Of a stretch of DNA of 64,000 nucleotides, positions 1 through 7,942 are shown in pieces (within the stretch, counting starts at the first letter, position 1; the number at the start of each line of letters is the position of its first letter). Location of the stretch: contig NZ_JAIXTC010000023.1 in assembly GCF_027484365.1 (NCBI RefSeq), positions 163,797 through 227,796 on the forward strand, in the 5' to 3' direction. The position numbers and the translations under genes are program-made. Under the pieces are notes generated by a model, which worked only from the letters and a program-made list of their open reading frames with translations, did no database searches and was not told the origin of the DNA. The DNA is from Brevundimonas sp. GTDB taxonomy: Bacteria; Pseudomonadota; Alphaproteobacteria; Caulobacterales; Caulobacteraceae.

Positions 1-228
1 CCAGGGCAGGGCTTTGGACGCTGCGATGTCCGGCCGCGTGTGAAGGATGGCGGCGAGAATCCCCAGGGCCGCCGTGCCCACGGCGAAGGAGACGAAGGCG
101 GCGTTGACCGGGCTGGCCACGGCCGTCGCAAGCCGGGCGTTGGTCGGGGCCTGAAGGGCGGTGGCGCCGCCGGCGAGGACCACCGCCAGCATGGCCAGAA
201 GCGGTGCGATCCCGGGTGCGAAGTTCAT
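1..228 (-). CDS. DMT-family inner-membrane exporter (YdcZ/DUF606-like), N-terminal part only
   Basis: This is the first 76 residues of a protein that runs off the left edge. The translation is strongly hydrophobic, with a GGATALQAPTNARLA stretch followed by a second hydrophobic segment (SPVNAAFVSFAVGTAALG). This is the pattern of the short YdcZ/DUF606 half-transporters of the drug/metabolite superfamily, in which small proteins of about 150 residues with 4-5 helices are thought to export small molecules. The ATG is at 228, only 11 nt after the stop of the Nudix gene on the same strand, so the two may be co-transcribed. The substrate cannot be told. The family call rests on the N-terminal half only. 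Confidence 0.6.
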   Translation of the reverse strand, partial: MNFAPGIAPLLAMLAVVLAGGATALQAPTNARLATAVASPVNAAFVSFAVGTAALGILAAILHTRPDIAASKALPW

Positions 229-239
229 GGGATCACCCT

Positions 240-710
240 CTACCAGCGCGGATCGACCGGCGCACCGCCGAACATCTCCGCCAGCCGCGACCGTGTCGAC
301 CGGTGGGCGTCCCCGGGCAGGGCGTCGGGATCGAACCAGCCGGTCTCCGCGATCTCGCCGTGATGGGTCAGCTCGCCCGGCTCGAAATGATCGAAGCGAT
401 AGACCAGCACATGGTCGCCCTTGAAGAACCGCTCGTTCGAATGAACCGAGACCAGCCGGCCGGGCGACGTGGCCTTCAGCCCCGTCTCCTCGAACAGTTC
501 GCGCGCCGCGGCGTCACCGGTGGCCTCGCCGCGATCGACCCCGCCGCCGGGCAGCCACCAGCCGGCCAGATAGGTGTGTTTCACCAGCATGACCCGCCCT
601 TGCGCATCCACGGCCACCGAGCGCACGCCGAGCGTCATCCCGCGCTGGAGCCGGGACCAGGCAAAGAAGAGCGGTCGGGAGAAGGGCTCGATTCGGACGC
701 GCCAGCTCAT
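240..710 (-). CDS. Nudix hydrolase
   Basis: The product has 156 residues, a normal size for a single-domain Nudix enzyme. The Nudix box (GX5EX7REUXEEXGU) is complete at residues 56-78: Gly56, Glu62, then RELFEETGL with Arg70, Glu71, Glu74 and Glu75, which bind the catalytic Mg2+. Such enzymes hydrolyse nucleoside diphosphates linked to another moiety, but the substrate is not readable from the box. An LVKHTYLAGWWLPGGGV segment before the box resembles the ADP-ribose/NUDT group, which is only a hint. The gene diverges from arsR, with 70 nt between the starts, and lies directly upstream of the partial DMT exporter. Confidence 0.9.
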   Translation of the reverse strand: MSWRVRIEPFSRPLFFAWSRLQRGMTLGVRSVAVDAQGRVMLVKHTYLAGWWLPGGGVDRGEATGDAAARELFEETGLKATSPGRLVSVHSNERFFKGDHVLVYRFDHFEPGELTHHGEIAETGWFDPDALPGDAHRSTRSRLAEMFGGAPVDPRW

Positions 711-746
711 GGCTGCACGCTGCCAGACTTCCGGTTCGCCACCAAC

Positions 747-780
747 TTGATCGCCATAACGATTCGATTATGCTGGAATT
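747..780 (+). promoter_or_regulatory. arsR promoter and candidate ArsR operator
   Basis: A -35-like TTGATC (747-752) is followed after 16 nt by a -10-like TATGCT (769-774). An inverted repeat CATAA-N8-TTATG (755-759 and 768-772) covers the spacer and -10, where an ArsR dimer would be expected to bind. The arsR ATG starts only 7 nt after the -10 hexamer and has no good Shine-Dalgarno, so the mRNA may be leaderless. This is read from sequence only. Confidence 0.45.
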
Positions 781-1116
781 ATGGAATCTGAAGAGGCTCT
801 GCTCGCTCTCGCCGCACTCGCCCAGCCGACGCGGCTGGATGCTGTCCGCTGCCTGGTGCGATGCGCGCCGGACGGGATCGCCGCCGGGGTCCTGGCCGAG
901 CGACTGGCGGTGCCGGCCAACACCCTGTCGTCCCACCTCAATGTTCTGGCCCAAGCCGGTCTGGTCCGGTCCGAGCGAAGCGGCCGCTCCATCGTCTATC
1001 GCGCGTCGCTGGATCGGCTGCGCGGCCTGATCCTGTTCCTGCTCGAAGACTGCTGCGCGGGTCGAGCCGACCTGTGCGACCCACTCCTGGCCGATCTGGC
1101 CGCCTGCCGCGCCTGA
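781..1116 (+). CDS. arsR: ArsR-family arsenite-responsive repressor
   Basis: This is an 111-residue winged-helix protein. The recognition helix region is LAVPANTLSSHLNVLAQAGLV (about 42-62), followed by the wing SERSGRSIVYRA. Near the C-terminus is Cys91-Cys92 with Cys99 (CC-x6-C), comparable to the As(III)-binding cysteines near the C-terminus of Acidithiobacillus-type ArsR; Cys24 and Cys28 are also present. ArsR repressors leave DNA when As(III) binds. The gene is first in an ars operon, 6 nt before arsC. An in-frame ATG is not available upstream of 781 without running into the promoter, so 781 was chosen. Confidence 0.92.
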   Translation: MESEEALLALAALAQPTRLDAVRCLVRCAPDGIAAGVLAERLAVPANTLSSHLNVLAQAGLVRSERSGRSIVYRASLDRLRGLILFLLEDCCAGRADLCDPLLADLAACRA

Positions 1117-1122
1117 GGCTCC

Positions 1123-1545
1123 ATGGACGTCGTCATCTATCACAACCCTGCCTGCGGAACGTCGCGTAACACCCTCGCCCTGATCCGCCACGTCGGGATC
1201 GAGCCTCATGTCATCGAGTATCTGAAGACCCCGCCCGGCCGCGCCCTGGTCGCCGGGATGGCGGCTCGCACCGGCCAACCCCTGCGCGCCCTGTTGAGAG
1301 AAAAGGGCACGCCCTTCGCAGACCTGGGGCTGGAGGATCCCGGCCTGACAGATGAGCAGCTGCTGGACGCCATCGAGGCGCATCCGGTCCTGCTGAACCG
1401 CCCGATCGTGGTCACCCCGCGCGGGGTGAAGCTATGTCGTCCGTCGGAGGCCGTTCTGGACCTGCTGCCCGAAGACGGGCTGAAGCCCTTCGTCAAGGAA
1501 GACGGCGAGGTCGTCATCGACGAGACCGGACGCCGGGTCCGCTGA
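1123..1545 (+). CDS. arsC: Arsenate reductase, glutaredoxin type
   Basis: The 140-residue protein reduces arsenate to arsenite with glutaredoxin and glutathione as electron donors in the cytoplasm. The N-terminal [10 protein letters not shown] motif holds the catalytic cysteine (Cys11). Arginines matching those that bind arsenate in E. coli ArsC appear in LLREKGT, LLNRPIV and LCRPSE. Length agrees with the plasmid R773 ArsC family. The stop overlaps the next start by one base (TGATG), indicating translational coupling to the arsenite exporter. Confidence 0.95.
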   Translation: MDVVIYHNPACGTSRNTLALIRHVGIEPHVIEYLKTPPGRALVAGMAARTGQPLRALLREKGTPFADLGLEDPGLTDEQLLDAIEAHPVLLNRPIVVTPRGVKLCRPSEAVLDLLPEDGLKPFVKEDGEVVIDETGRRVR

Positions 1546-2630
1546 TGGCCGATTCCCCTGTGACCAGCGCCGCGCCGCCCCGGCGCCTGTCCTTTCTGGA
1601 CCGCTGGCTGACGCTGTGGATATTCGCGGCCATGGCGGTGGGGGTGTTGCTGGGCAGCGTCGTGCCCGGCCTTCCGGCCTGGCTGGACAGCCTGTCGTTC
1701 GGGACCACCAACATTCCTATCGCCATCGGCCTGATCCTGATGATGTATCCGCCCCTTGCCCGGGTGAAGTACGAGGAATTGCCCCGCGTCTTCGCCGACA
1801 GGCGGGTGCTGGCCCTGTCGCTGTTCCAGAACTGGGTGCTTGGCCCGGTGCTGATGTTCGTTCTGGCGGTGATCTTCCTGCGCGACCAGCCGGAGTACAT
1901 GACCGGAGTCATCCTGATCGGCCTGGCCCGCTGCATCGCCATGGTCCTGGTCTGGAACCAGCTGGCGCGAGGCGACAACCAGTATGTTGCCGGACTGGTG
2001 GCCTTCAACTCGATCTTCCAGATCCTGTTCTTCAGCGCCTACGCCTGGTTCTTCCTGTCCGTCCTGCCGCCCCTGCTGGGGCTTGAGGGCAGTGTCGTGG
2101 ACATCAGCGTCTGGACCATCGCCGGGGCGGTGATGGTCTATCTGGGCCTGCCCTTCCTCGCCGGCTACCTGACCCGACGGACCCTGATCGCCCGCAAGGG
2201 GGCCGACTGGTACGAGACCCGCTTCCTGCCCCGCATCGGGCCGGTCACCCTCATTGCCCTGCTGTTCACCATCGTCGCCATGTTCAGCCTGAAGGGCGGG
2301 GACGTGGTCGCCCTGCCGCTGGATGCGCTGCGCATCGCCGTTCCCCTGACGATCTATTTTCTGGTCATGTTCGTGGTCAGCTTCCTGATGGGCCGGCTGA
2401 TTGAGGCGGACTATCCGCGCACCACGGCCTTGGCCTTCACCGCCGCCTCCAACAACTTCGAACTGGCCATTGCCGTCGCCATCGCCGCCTTCGGCCTGGC
2501 CAGCCCTGTCGCCTTCGCCGCCGTCATCGGGCCGTTGGTGGAAGTGCCGGTGCTGATCCTTCTGGTGTCGGTCGCCCTGTGGCTGGGCCGACTCTTTTTT
2601 CCGGCGACCGCCCCGGCCAAAGGCGCATGA
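1545..2630 (+). CDS. acr3: ACR3-family arsenite efflux permease
   Basis: A 361-residue polytopic membrane protein with about ten hydrophobic segments. It carries the ACR3 signature [13 protein letters not shown], with the conserved membrane cysteine at residue 130, and the late [13 protein letters not shown] motif in a discontinuous helix. ACR3 proteins export As(III) using the proton motive force and are unrelated to the ArsB antiporters. The start at 1545 overlaps the arsC stop; longer in-frame starts lie inside arsC and were rejected. Together with ArsC it completes the reduce-and-export route. Confidence 0.95.
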   Translation: MADSPVTSAAPPRRLSFLDRWLTLWIFAAMAVGVLLGSVVPGLPAWLDSLSFGTTNIPIAIGLILMMYPPLARVKYEELPRVFADRRVLALSLFQNWVLGPVLMFVLAVIFLRDQPEYMTGVILIGLARCIAMVLVWNQLARGDNQYVAGLVAFNSIFQILFFSAYAWFFLSVLPPLLGLEGSVVDISVWTIAGAVMVYLGLPFLAGYLTRRTLIARKGADWYETRFLPRIGPVTLIALLFTIVAMFSLKGGDVVALPLDALRIAVPLTIYFLVMFVVSFLMGRLIEADYPRTTALAFTAASNNFELAIAVAIAAFGLASPVAFAAVIGPLVEVPVLILLVSVALWLGRLFFPATAPAKGA

Positions 2631-3403
2631 TGATGGACCGTCTTCGCGACCTGCCCGATCCGGACCATCTGCCCGCCCTGGACCCGGCCTGTCTGTCGGC
2701 CAGTCCGGCGGCGGATCTGGGTCCCCTCGATCCTGCGCCGCGCATCCTGTTGCTATACGGCTCGCTGCGGGAGCGGTCCTACTCTCGCCTGTGCGTGGAG
2801 GAGGCGGCGCGGCTTTTGCGGTTCATGGGCTGCGAGACCCGGATCTTCGACCCCTCGGACCTGCCCTTGCCGGGTTCCGCCGGCGACGAGGATCATCCGG
2901 CGGTCAAGGAACTGCGTGAACACGCCTTCTGGTCCGAGGGCATGGTCTGGTGCAGCCCCGAGCGCCACGGTCAGGTCTCCGGCCTGATGAAACTCCAGAT
3001 CGACCACCTGCCGCTCAGCATGGGCGGGGTGCGCCCGACCCAGGGCCGGACCCTGGCGGTCATGCAGGTGTCCGGTGGCTCCCAGAGCTTCAATACCGTC
3101 AACACCCTGCGCCTTCTGGGACGCTGGATGCGGATGATCACCATTCCGAACCAGTCCAGCGTCGCCAAGGCCTTTCAGGAGTTCGACGATGCCGGCCGGA
3201 TGCTGCCCTCGGCCTACTACGACCGGATCGTGGACGTCATGGAGGAGCTGGTGCGGTTCACCGTCCTGACCCGGCCCCATGCCGTCCGGCTGGTCGATCG
3301 CTATTCGGAGCGAAAATCGGAGGGCGTAACGATCTCGGCCGGCACGGACCTGTCCGCCATAGCCCTCATGGCGGTCAGGGGCGGGCAGGGCGGCGAAGCC
3401 TGA
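2627..3403 (+). CDS. arsH: ArsH, NADPH-dependent FMN reductase of the arsenic operon
   Basis: 258 residues with the flavodoxin-like fold of ArsH. The phosphate-binding loop is [10 protein letters not shown] (about 45-54) and the family motif [11 protein letters not shown] follows mid-protein. ArsH enzymes reduce flavins and some oxidise trivalent organoarsenicals; the exact role here is open. The first ATG (2627) overlaps the acr3 stop (ATGA). Two further in-frame ATGs follow at 2630 and 2633, so the start is uncertain by two codons. It is the last gene of the ars operon. Confidence 0.93.
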   Translation: MMMDRLRDLPDPDHLPALDPACLSASPAADLGPLDPAPRILLLYGSLRERSYSRLCVEEAARLLRFMGCETRIFDPSDLPLPGSAGDEDHPAVKELREHAFWSEGMVWCSPERHGQVSGLMKLQIDHLPLSMGGVRPTQGRTLAVMQVSGGSQSFNTVNTLRLLGRWMRMITIPNQSSVAKAFQEFDDAGRMLPSAYYDRIVDVMEELVRFTVLTRPHAVRLVDRYSERKSEGVTISAGTDLSAIALMAVRGGQGGEA

Positions 3404-3480
3404 CGCGGCGAAACTCCCTCGACGCGCCTTGAACCTGTGCCTCCGCCCCTCTATTCCGGCGTCACAATCAGGAGCTTCCC

Positions 3481-3561
3481 ATGCTGGCCCTCTACATCAT
3501 TCTCGGCTTCGTCGCCGTCGTCGGCGCCTTCAACATCTTCGAGTTCGGCCGGGTTGACTGA
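3481..3561 (+). CDS. 26-residue hydrophobic membrane peptide
   Basis: A very short reading frame of 26 codons starts with ATG at 3481. A strong Shine-Dalgarno (AGGAG) precedes it by 7 nt. The peptide is almost one transmembrane helix: MLALYIILGFVAVVGAF, then a charged end (EFGRVD). Its last 8 bases overlap the TTG start of the downstream reductase, which suggests translational coupling. I know of no family for it. The clear ribosome binding site, the helix-like composition and the exact overlap argue for a real gene rather than chance. Confidence 0.55.
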   Translation: MLALYIILGFVAVVGAFNIFEFGRVD

Positions 3562-4306
3562 ATCGCGTCCCGGCGCGGCGCTCGTCACGGGCGGGGCGCG
3601 CCGGATCGGTCGCGCCATCGTTCTGGCGCTGGCTGCGCGTGGCCATGACGTCGCCATCCATCATCGGGAATCGGTGGAGGACGCGGAAGCTCTGGCCGGA
3701 GAGGTGCGCGCTCTGGGGCGCCGCGCCGCCGTCCTGTCCGCCGACCTGACCGACGAGGCCGAGGTCCGCGACCTGGTTCCAGCGGCGGCCAAGGCGCTCG
3801 GTCCGTTGTCCGTGCTGGTCAACAACGCCTCGGTGTTCGAGGACGACCGGGTGGGCGGACTGTCGCGCGAGGTCTGGGACCTGCATCTCGAAACTAATCT
3901 GCGCGCGCCGGTCGTTCTGGCCGAGGCCTTTGCGGCCCAGGCGCCCAAGGGATCATCCATCATCAACCTGCTGGACCAGCGGGTGCTGAAGCCGGATCCG
4001 CGCTTCTTCTCCTACGCCCTGTCGCGTAACGGCCTGTGGTGGGCGACGCGGACCCTGGCCCAGGCGCTGGCGCCCGGCATCCGGGTCAATGGCGTCGGCC
4101 CCGGCCCGACTCTGGCCTCGATCCACCAGTCAGACGCCGAGTTCGCCGCCGAACAGGCCGCCATGCCGCTCGGCCACGGTCCTTCGCCGGAGGACATCGC
4201 CCAGGCCGTCGTCTATCTCGTTGACGCCCGCGCAGTCACCGGCCAGATGATCGCCGTGGACGGCGGCCAGCACCTGGCCTGGCAAACCCCCGACATCGCC
4301 GAGTGA
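3554..4306 (+). CDS. PTR1/FolM-like short-chain pteridine reductase with Lys to Arg change
   Basis: A 250-residue SDR with the NADPH-binding motif TGGARRIG (12-19) and LVNNAS (88-93). Pteridine reductases use an Asp-Tyr-Lys set rather than Ser-Tyr-Lys. Here Asp141 and Tyr154 have the right 13-residue spacing, but the lysine position (Tyr+4) is Arg158 (YALSRNG; codon CGT at 4025-4027). The TTG at 3554 was chosen because homology begins right after it and the longer frame upstream is the microprotein in another frame. It overlaps folB by 4 nt, so a role in reducing dihydropterins is likely. The Arg substitution leaves activity uncertain. Confidence 0.8.
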   Translation: MTESRPGAALVTGGARRIGRAIVLALAARGHDVAIHHRESVEDAEALAGEVRALGRRAAVLSADLTDEAEVRDLVPAAAKALGPLSVLVNNASVFEDDRVGGLSREVWDLHLETNLRAPVVLAEAFAAQAPKGSSIINLLDQRVLKPDPRFFSYALSRNGLWWATRTLAQALAPGIRVNGVGPGPTLASIHQSDAEFAAEQAAMPLGHGPSPEDIAQAVVYLVDARAVTGQMIAVDGGQHLAWQTPDIAE

Positions 4307-4689
4307 ACACCGCCGTGACCCCATCTCTTTCGGCCGCCCGGCGCGACAACCTGACCGTCTTCGTCAAGGGCCTGCGGGTCGAGGCCGGCATCGGCGTCTA
4401 TGACCACGAGCATGGCCGGCTGCAGACCCTGGTCATCGACGTAACCCTCGATCTCGGCCCGGCCGAGATCCACGGCCTTGCCGACACCATCAACTACGAG
4501 ACCGTGGCCGCCTCGGCCCGTCGAATCATCGCCGAGGGGCACGTCGGCCTGGTCGAGACCTTCGCCGAGCGTCTGGCCCTGCACTGTCTGGAGGATTTCC
4601 GGGTGAGGGGCGTCACCGTCCGGGTCGACAAGCCGGGTGCGCTGGAGGCCGCAGACGGCGCCGGCTGCGAGCTCACCTATCGGCGCTGA
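4303..4689 (+). CDS. folB: Dihydroneopterin aldolase-family protein
   Basis: 128 residues of the FolB T-fold. Visible motifs are GIGVYDHE near the N-terminus, INYETVA, LVETFAERLA with the substrate-binding Glu, and VDKPGAL. FolB cleaves or epimerises 7,8-dihydroneopterin in folate synthesis. The GTG start overlaps the reductase stop (GTGA); another GTG at 4315 is possible. Its neighbours are a pteridine-reductase-like SDR and a PTPS-like protein, so the three form a pterin cluster rather than a complete folate operon: no folE, folK or folP is nearby. Confidence 0.88.
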   Translation: MNTAVTPSLSAARRDNLTVFVKGLRVEAGIGVYDHEHGRLQTLVIDVTLDLGPAEIHGLADTINYETVAASARRIIAEGHVGLVETFAERLALHCLEDFRVRGVTVRVDKPGALEAADGAGCELTYRR

Positions 4690-4741
4690 TTCGCCGGAAA
4701 CCTTGCCTTTGCCGGATTTCGGCACGACATGTCGCCGCGCA

Positions 4742-5272
4742 ATGCCCCAGGTTCGCTTCACCCGCCGTTTCTCGATGGCCCATCGTCTGCTCTCCGACCC
4801 CGCGTCGCGGTGCGCGGTGCCGCATGGCCATAACGAGTTCGTGCACGTCGTCCTGGCCACGGACGCGGAGATGGATTTCGGCGGCTCGAACTATGTCGCC
4901 TCCTTCGAAACCCTGAAGGGCCGCTGGCACAGCTTCATCGACAAGGCCGTGGACCATGCGTTCCAGCTGAACGCTGTGGATCCCATGCTGGCCTGGTTCC
5001 AGGCGAACGAGCCCCAGCGCGTCGCCCGCCTGATGGTGTTCGACGGCGATCCGACGACCGAGGCCTTCGCCATCGCCCTGCGAAGGAAGCTGGACGCCAT
5101 CCTGGCCGACGACGGCTCACCCTTCCGCTGCGTCGAACTGACCCTGGAAGAGACTCCGACCAACGCCATCATCATCGGTGAACACCTGAGCGCCGCCGAA
5201 CGCGCCTGGGCTGCGGGAAGCTGGATCGACAGGCCTGATCTGTCGATCAACGACCTGCCTGCTGCAAAGTGA
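4742..5272 (+). CDS. queD: 6-carboxytetrahydropterin synthase / PTPS-like protein
   Basis: 176 residues, T-fold. The zinc-binding histidines His14 (MAHRL), His28 and His30 (HGHNE) and the catalytic Cys24 four residues before His28 (CAVPHGH) are all present. QueD converts dihydroneopterin triphosphate to 6-carboxytetrahydropterin for queuosine; related PTPS enzymes make 6-pyruvoyl-tetrahydropterin. The protein is longer than a typical 120-residue QueD because of an insertion after the HGHNE motif and a C-terminal extension (from about 150). Start at the ATG at 4742, next to the conserved VRFTRRFSMAHRL. Which pterin product is made cannot be decided here. Confidence 0.8.
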   Translation: MPQVRFTRRFSMAHRLLSDPASRCAVPHGHNEFVHVVLATDAEMDFGGSNYVASFETLKGRWHSFIDKAVDHAFQLNAVDPMLAWFQANEPQRVARLMVFDGDPTTEAFAIALRRKLDAILADDGSPFRCVELTLEETPTNAIIIGEHLSAAERAWAAGSWIDRPDLSINDLPAAK

Positions 5273-5339
5273 AGCCCGGATCGGCTTGCCTCCGGCCGAC
5301 GGCCCCGCCATTGTCCCACGAATGAACGCGAGGACCCCG

Positions 5340-6047
5340 ATGGCCGAGCCCGGCGATCCCAATGCGCCCCAGAATTCCGAACAGAGGGCGCCAGAGTCTG
5401 GATCGACCCATGACGTCGACCACGACGATCTGATCGGATTCGCCTCGCCTGCGGCCTTGCAGGGTCAGATGCGTGCGCCTGCGCCGCCACCGGCCGAGCC
5501 CTTGATCGAGCCCGAGCCCGAACCCGAGGCTCAAGAACCCGTGCTGCTCGCGCCGGAACCCTATCCTGTCGTCATCCCTGCGCCCGAGATCGTTGGGCCG
5601 CCGCTGACACCGGCCCCGCCGCCTGCGCCAGAGCCGATCCCGCAGTGGGCCCGGGAGACGCCGATCTCCGAACAGCCGGTGGGCAGCTTCGCCCGCCGCC
5701 GGGAACAGCCCGCGCCGATCGACGGCGCCATGGGGCTCTACAACGTCTATGCCCTGATCCTTTTCGCCGTGCCCACCCTGGGCGTCTCGGCCCTCATCGC
5801 GCTTGTGGCGGTGACCGGACGGGCCCGTCCCCAGGGCGAAGTGTCCGCCAGCCATTTCATGTTCCAGCAGCGCACCCTCTGGGCCGGCGCGGTCGTGGCC
5901 CTGCTCGGCGCCATCCTGATCGCCGTGGGCATGGGCGTCTTCGTCCTGTTCATTCTGGCGGTCTGGCTGATCCTTCGCGGGGCCGGCGGCGTTATGAAGC
6001 TGAAGGCGGGTCGTCCGATTGAACGGCCGCGCGCCTGGCTGTTCTAG
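5340..6047 (+). CDS. Proline-rich membrane protein with C-terminal DUF4870-like helices
   Basis: 235 residues. The first ~125 are soluble and low-complexity, rich in Pro, Glu and Ala (PEPEPEAQEP and PAPPPAPEP runs). The C-terminal third has hydrophobic segments (YALILFAVPTLGVSALIALV and GAVVALLGAILIAVGMGVFV) arranged as in small DUF4870/Tic20-like membrane proteins. ATG 5340 has a close AGGA; ATG 5322 is an alternative. It is followed after 8 nt by a second protein of the same membrane type, so the two probably form a pair. Function unknown. Confidence 0.7.
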   Translation: MAEPGDPNAPQNSEQRAPESGSTHDVDHDDLIGFASPAALQGQMRAPAPPPAEPLIEPEPEPEAQEPVLLAPEPYPVVIPAPEIVGPPLTPAPPPAPEPIPQWARETPISEQPVGSFARRREQPAPIDGAMGLYNVYALILFAVPTLGVSALIALVAVTGRARPQGEVSASHFMFQQRTLWAGAVVALLGAILIAVGMGVFVLFILAVWLILRGAGGVMKLKAGRPIERPRAWLF

Positions 6048-6055
6048 GAGACATC

Positions 6056-6445
6056 ATGTCCGACGCACCCCAGCCCCGTCTCGAGGCCGGTCATGAGGCC
6101 GAGGGCAAGCCCGCCGCATTGATCGCCTGGGGCCTCTACATTCTGTCGATCCCGTCGGCCAATGTGCTGGTCCTGGTCGGACTCGTCGTCGCCTATGCCG
6201 CGCGCAGCTCCGCCACCGGTCTTCCCCGCCAGCATATCGAGGCCCAGATCGCGCTGTTCTGGTCGGTCTTCTGGTGGACGATCGCCCTCTGGGTCCTGAT
6301 CGTCATCAGCATATTCGCCTCGATCATCCTGATCGGCATCCCCTTCCTGCTGCTGTTCGGCGCCCTGTGGTTCCTGCTCAGCATCTGGTTCACGGTGAAG
6401 AGCATCCTCGGCGTCGTGAATCTGGTCTCCGACAAGCCCGCCTGA
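6056..6445 (+). CDS. Small DUF4870-like membrane protein
   Basis: 129 residues with three or four hydrophobic helices: LIAWGLYILSIPSANVLVLV, then QIALFWSVFWWTIALWVLIV, IFASIILIGIPFLLLFGALW and a final amphipathic segment. The order and spacing fit DUF4870/YtxH-neighbour type proteins of unknown role. A GGAG lies 5 nt before the ATG at 6056. It directly follows the proline-rich membrane protein, whose C-terminal half looks related, suggesting an old duplication with an added soluble N-terminus in the first gene. Confidence 0.75.
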   Translation: MSDAPQPRLEAGHEAEGKPAALIAWGLYILSIPSANVLVLVGLVVAYAARSSATGLPRQHIEAQIALFWSVFWWTIALWVLIVISIFASIILIGIPFLLLFGALWFLLSIWFTVKSILGVVNLVSDKPA

Positions 6446-6510
6446 CCGGGCGTGGCCGTGAGGAACGGGTTTTCGGCGTCGGAGTTCTGACCTCGGACGA
6501 GGGGCGTTCA

Positions 6511-6798
6511 ATGACCGATTTTCGCGACGTCATAGCCGAGCAACGTTACGAGCAAGGCTTCGCTGACGCTGAGGGAGAAATGCGTCGCGTCTGGGCCGAC
6601 TATTCCGTCCAGGGCAACCGACGCGCCATCCTGCACGTAGAGGCCGACGACGCGCTCCGGGGCTCCGGCGCGGCCGGCACGTTCATGCAGAGCCTGGCCG
6701 ACCACGCCCGCGCACAGGGTCAGACGCTCACGCCGGTCTGCGGCTATGCGGTCGCCTGGTTCCGGCGTCACCAGGATCAGGCCGACGTGGTGGGGTGA
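6511..6798 (+). CDS. Small GNAT-like acetyltransferase (COG2388/YidJ type)
   Basis: 95 residues matching the minimal GNAT fold of the COG2388 group. The acetyl-CoA-binding region is HVEADDALRGSGAAGTFMQS, with an R-G-x-G-x-A-type loop, followed by LADHARAQGQTLTPVCGYAV, which is the usual family ending (TPVCPYV-like). Members are predicted N-acetyltransferases without a known substrate. The start is ATG 6511. It is a single-gene unit between membrane proteins. Confidence 0.8.
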   Translation: MTDFRDVIAEQRYEQGFADAEGEMRRVWADYSVQGNRRAILHVEADDALRGSGAAGTFMQSLADHARAQGQTLTPVCGYAVAWFRRHQDQADVVG

Positions 6799-6875
6799 CC
6801 TCGAAAACCGACGCACCCAGGGCCGTTTGGGCGCATCATGTCATTGGCGGCCTTGAGCCGCGGAGGGATCACCGG

Positions 6876-7541
6876 ATGGACGGCTTCGATCTTCAGGGCG
6901 TTCGAGACGGCGTCAGCGCTGCCGCCGGTCCTTTGCAGACCTGGGTCCTGCCCGCCCTTCTGGGACTGGGCCTCGCCTCGGCGACCGGGCTGCGGACCTT
7001 CCTGCCGCTCCTGATGCTGGCGCTGGCCGCCCGGTTCGGCCTGTTCGGCATCGCCCTGAACGAACAGATGAGCTGGCTCGCGGACTGGCCCGCCATCGCG
7101 GCCCTCGGAATTGCTGCGGTCGTCGAGTTCGCCGGCGACAAGATCCCCGTCGTCGATCACGGCCTGAATGTTCTGGGGGCCTTCACCCGGCCGGTGGCAG
7201 GCGCGGTCGCGGCGGGCAGCGTCTTCGCCGGCCTTGACCCCACCACGGCTGCCGTCGCCGGGATCATCGTCGGCGCGCCTGCCGCCTTCGCCTTCAATGC
7301 CGCCCAGGGGGGTGCGCGGCTGACGTCCACGGCCACCACCGGCGGCGTCGGCAATCCCGTCCTGTCCTTCCTTGAGGACATTCTGGCCTTCTTCACGGTG
7401 ATCCTGGCCTTCCTGGCACCGATCCTCGTCCCGGTGGTGCTGATCGTCCTGGCCGTGCTCGTCTTCCGGCTGGCGAAGCGACTGCGCGAGAAACTCTACG
7501 CTCGCGACGGCGCTACGGCAGGCGCGACACGATCGCCTTGA
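6876..7541 (+). CDS. DUF4126 membrane protein
   Basis: 221 residues with the DUF4126 arrangement: LLGLGLASATGLRTFLPLL near the N-terminus, WPAIAALGIAAVVEFAGDKIP, then a stretch of small-residue helices (AGAVAAGSVFAGLDP), ending with a long hydrophobic helix and a basic tail (RLAKRLREKLYA). No enzymatic motif is visible. ATG 6876 has GGAGGG upstream at about 11 nt; an upstream GTG (6795) overlaps the preceding gene and gives a non-conserved leader, so it was not used. The 3' end overlaps the convergent gene by 29 nt. Confidence 0.8.
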   Translation: MDGFDLQGVRDGVSAAAGPLQTWVLPALLGLGLASATGLRTFLPLLMLALAARFGLFGIALNEQMSWLADWPAIAALGIAAVVEFAGDKIPVVDHGLNVLGAFTRPVAGAVAAGSVFAGLDPTTAAVAGIIVGAPAAFAFNAAQGGARLTSTATTGGVGNPVLSFLEDILAFFTVILAFLAPILVPVVLIVLAVLVFRLAKRLREKLYARDGATAGATRSP

Positions 7542-7827
7542 TGGTCTCCGCCCGTGCAGGCAGGTCCTCGGCGAGGCGTGACGCCAGCTCGCGCGCGCCG
7601 ACCGGGTAGGCGTCCCCGCCCGCCGAAATCTCCCTGGCCAGCAACGCCGCCTCGTTCAGCCGACGCTCAAGGTCCTCGACCTGTTCGATGGCCAGGGCGC
7701 GGGCCTCGGCCTGGAGTTGTCTGACCCGGTCGCTTGTCGACTGGGGACCGCGCATCAGGTCATAGACCTCGGACTCGGCCACGATATGCAGATCAGGTTT
7801 GGAACGGTTTCCGGTGGTCTTGGGCAT
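7513..7827 (-). CDS. Hypothetical small coiled-coil protein
   Basis: 104 residues. The first 20 are basic and polar (MPKTTGNRSKPDLHIVAESE), and the rest is strongly helical with heptad-like leucines (VRQLQAEARALAIEQVEDLERRLNEAALL), so a short coiled coil is likely. ATG 7827 has an AGGAGAC ribosome site directly upstream; an upstream ATG at 7902 lacks one. No family recognised. It runs toward the DUF4126 gene and their 3' ends overlap. The 115 bases between this gene and the antiporter show nothing clear. Confidence 0.65.
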   Translation of the reverse strand: MPKTTGNRSKPDLHIVAESEVYDLMRGPQSTSDRVRQLQAEARALAIEQVEDLERRLNEAALLAREISAGGDAYPVGARELASRLAEDLPARAETIKAIVSRLP

Positions 7828-7942
7828 GAAGGTCTCCTGACCAGCGGAAACGTCCTGCCACGGTGAAGTTTCCCCCGTTCGGCTGATGCCAGACGCAATC
7901 AAGCCGCCATGTTGCGGGTATGCATCACCCGGTTCGGCGAAA

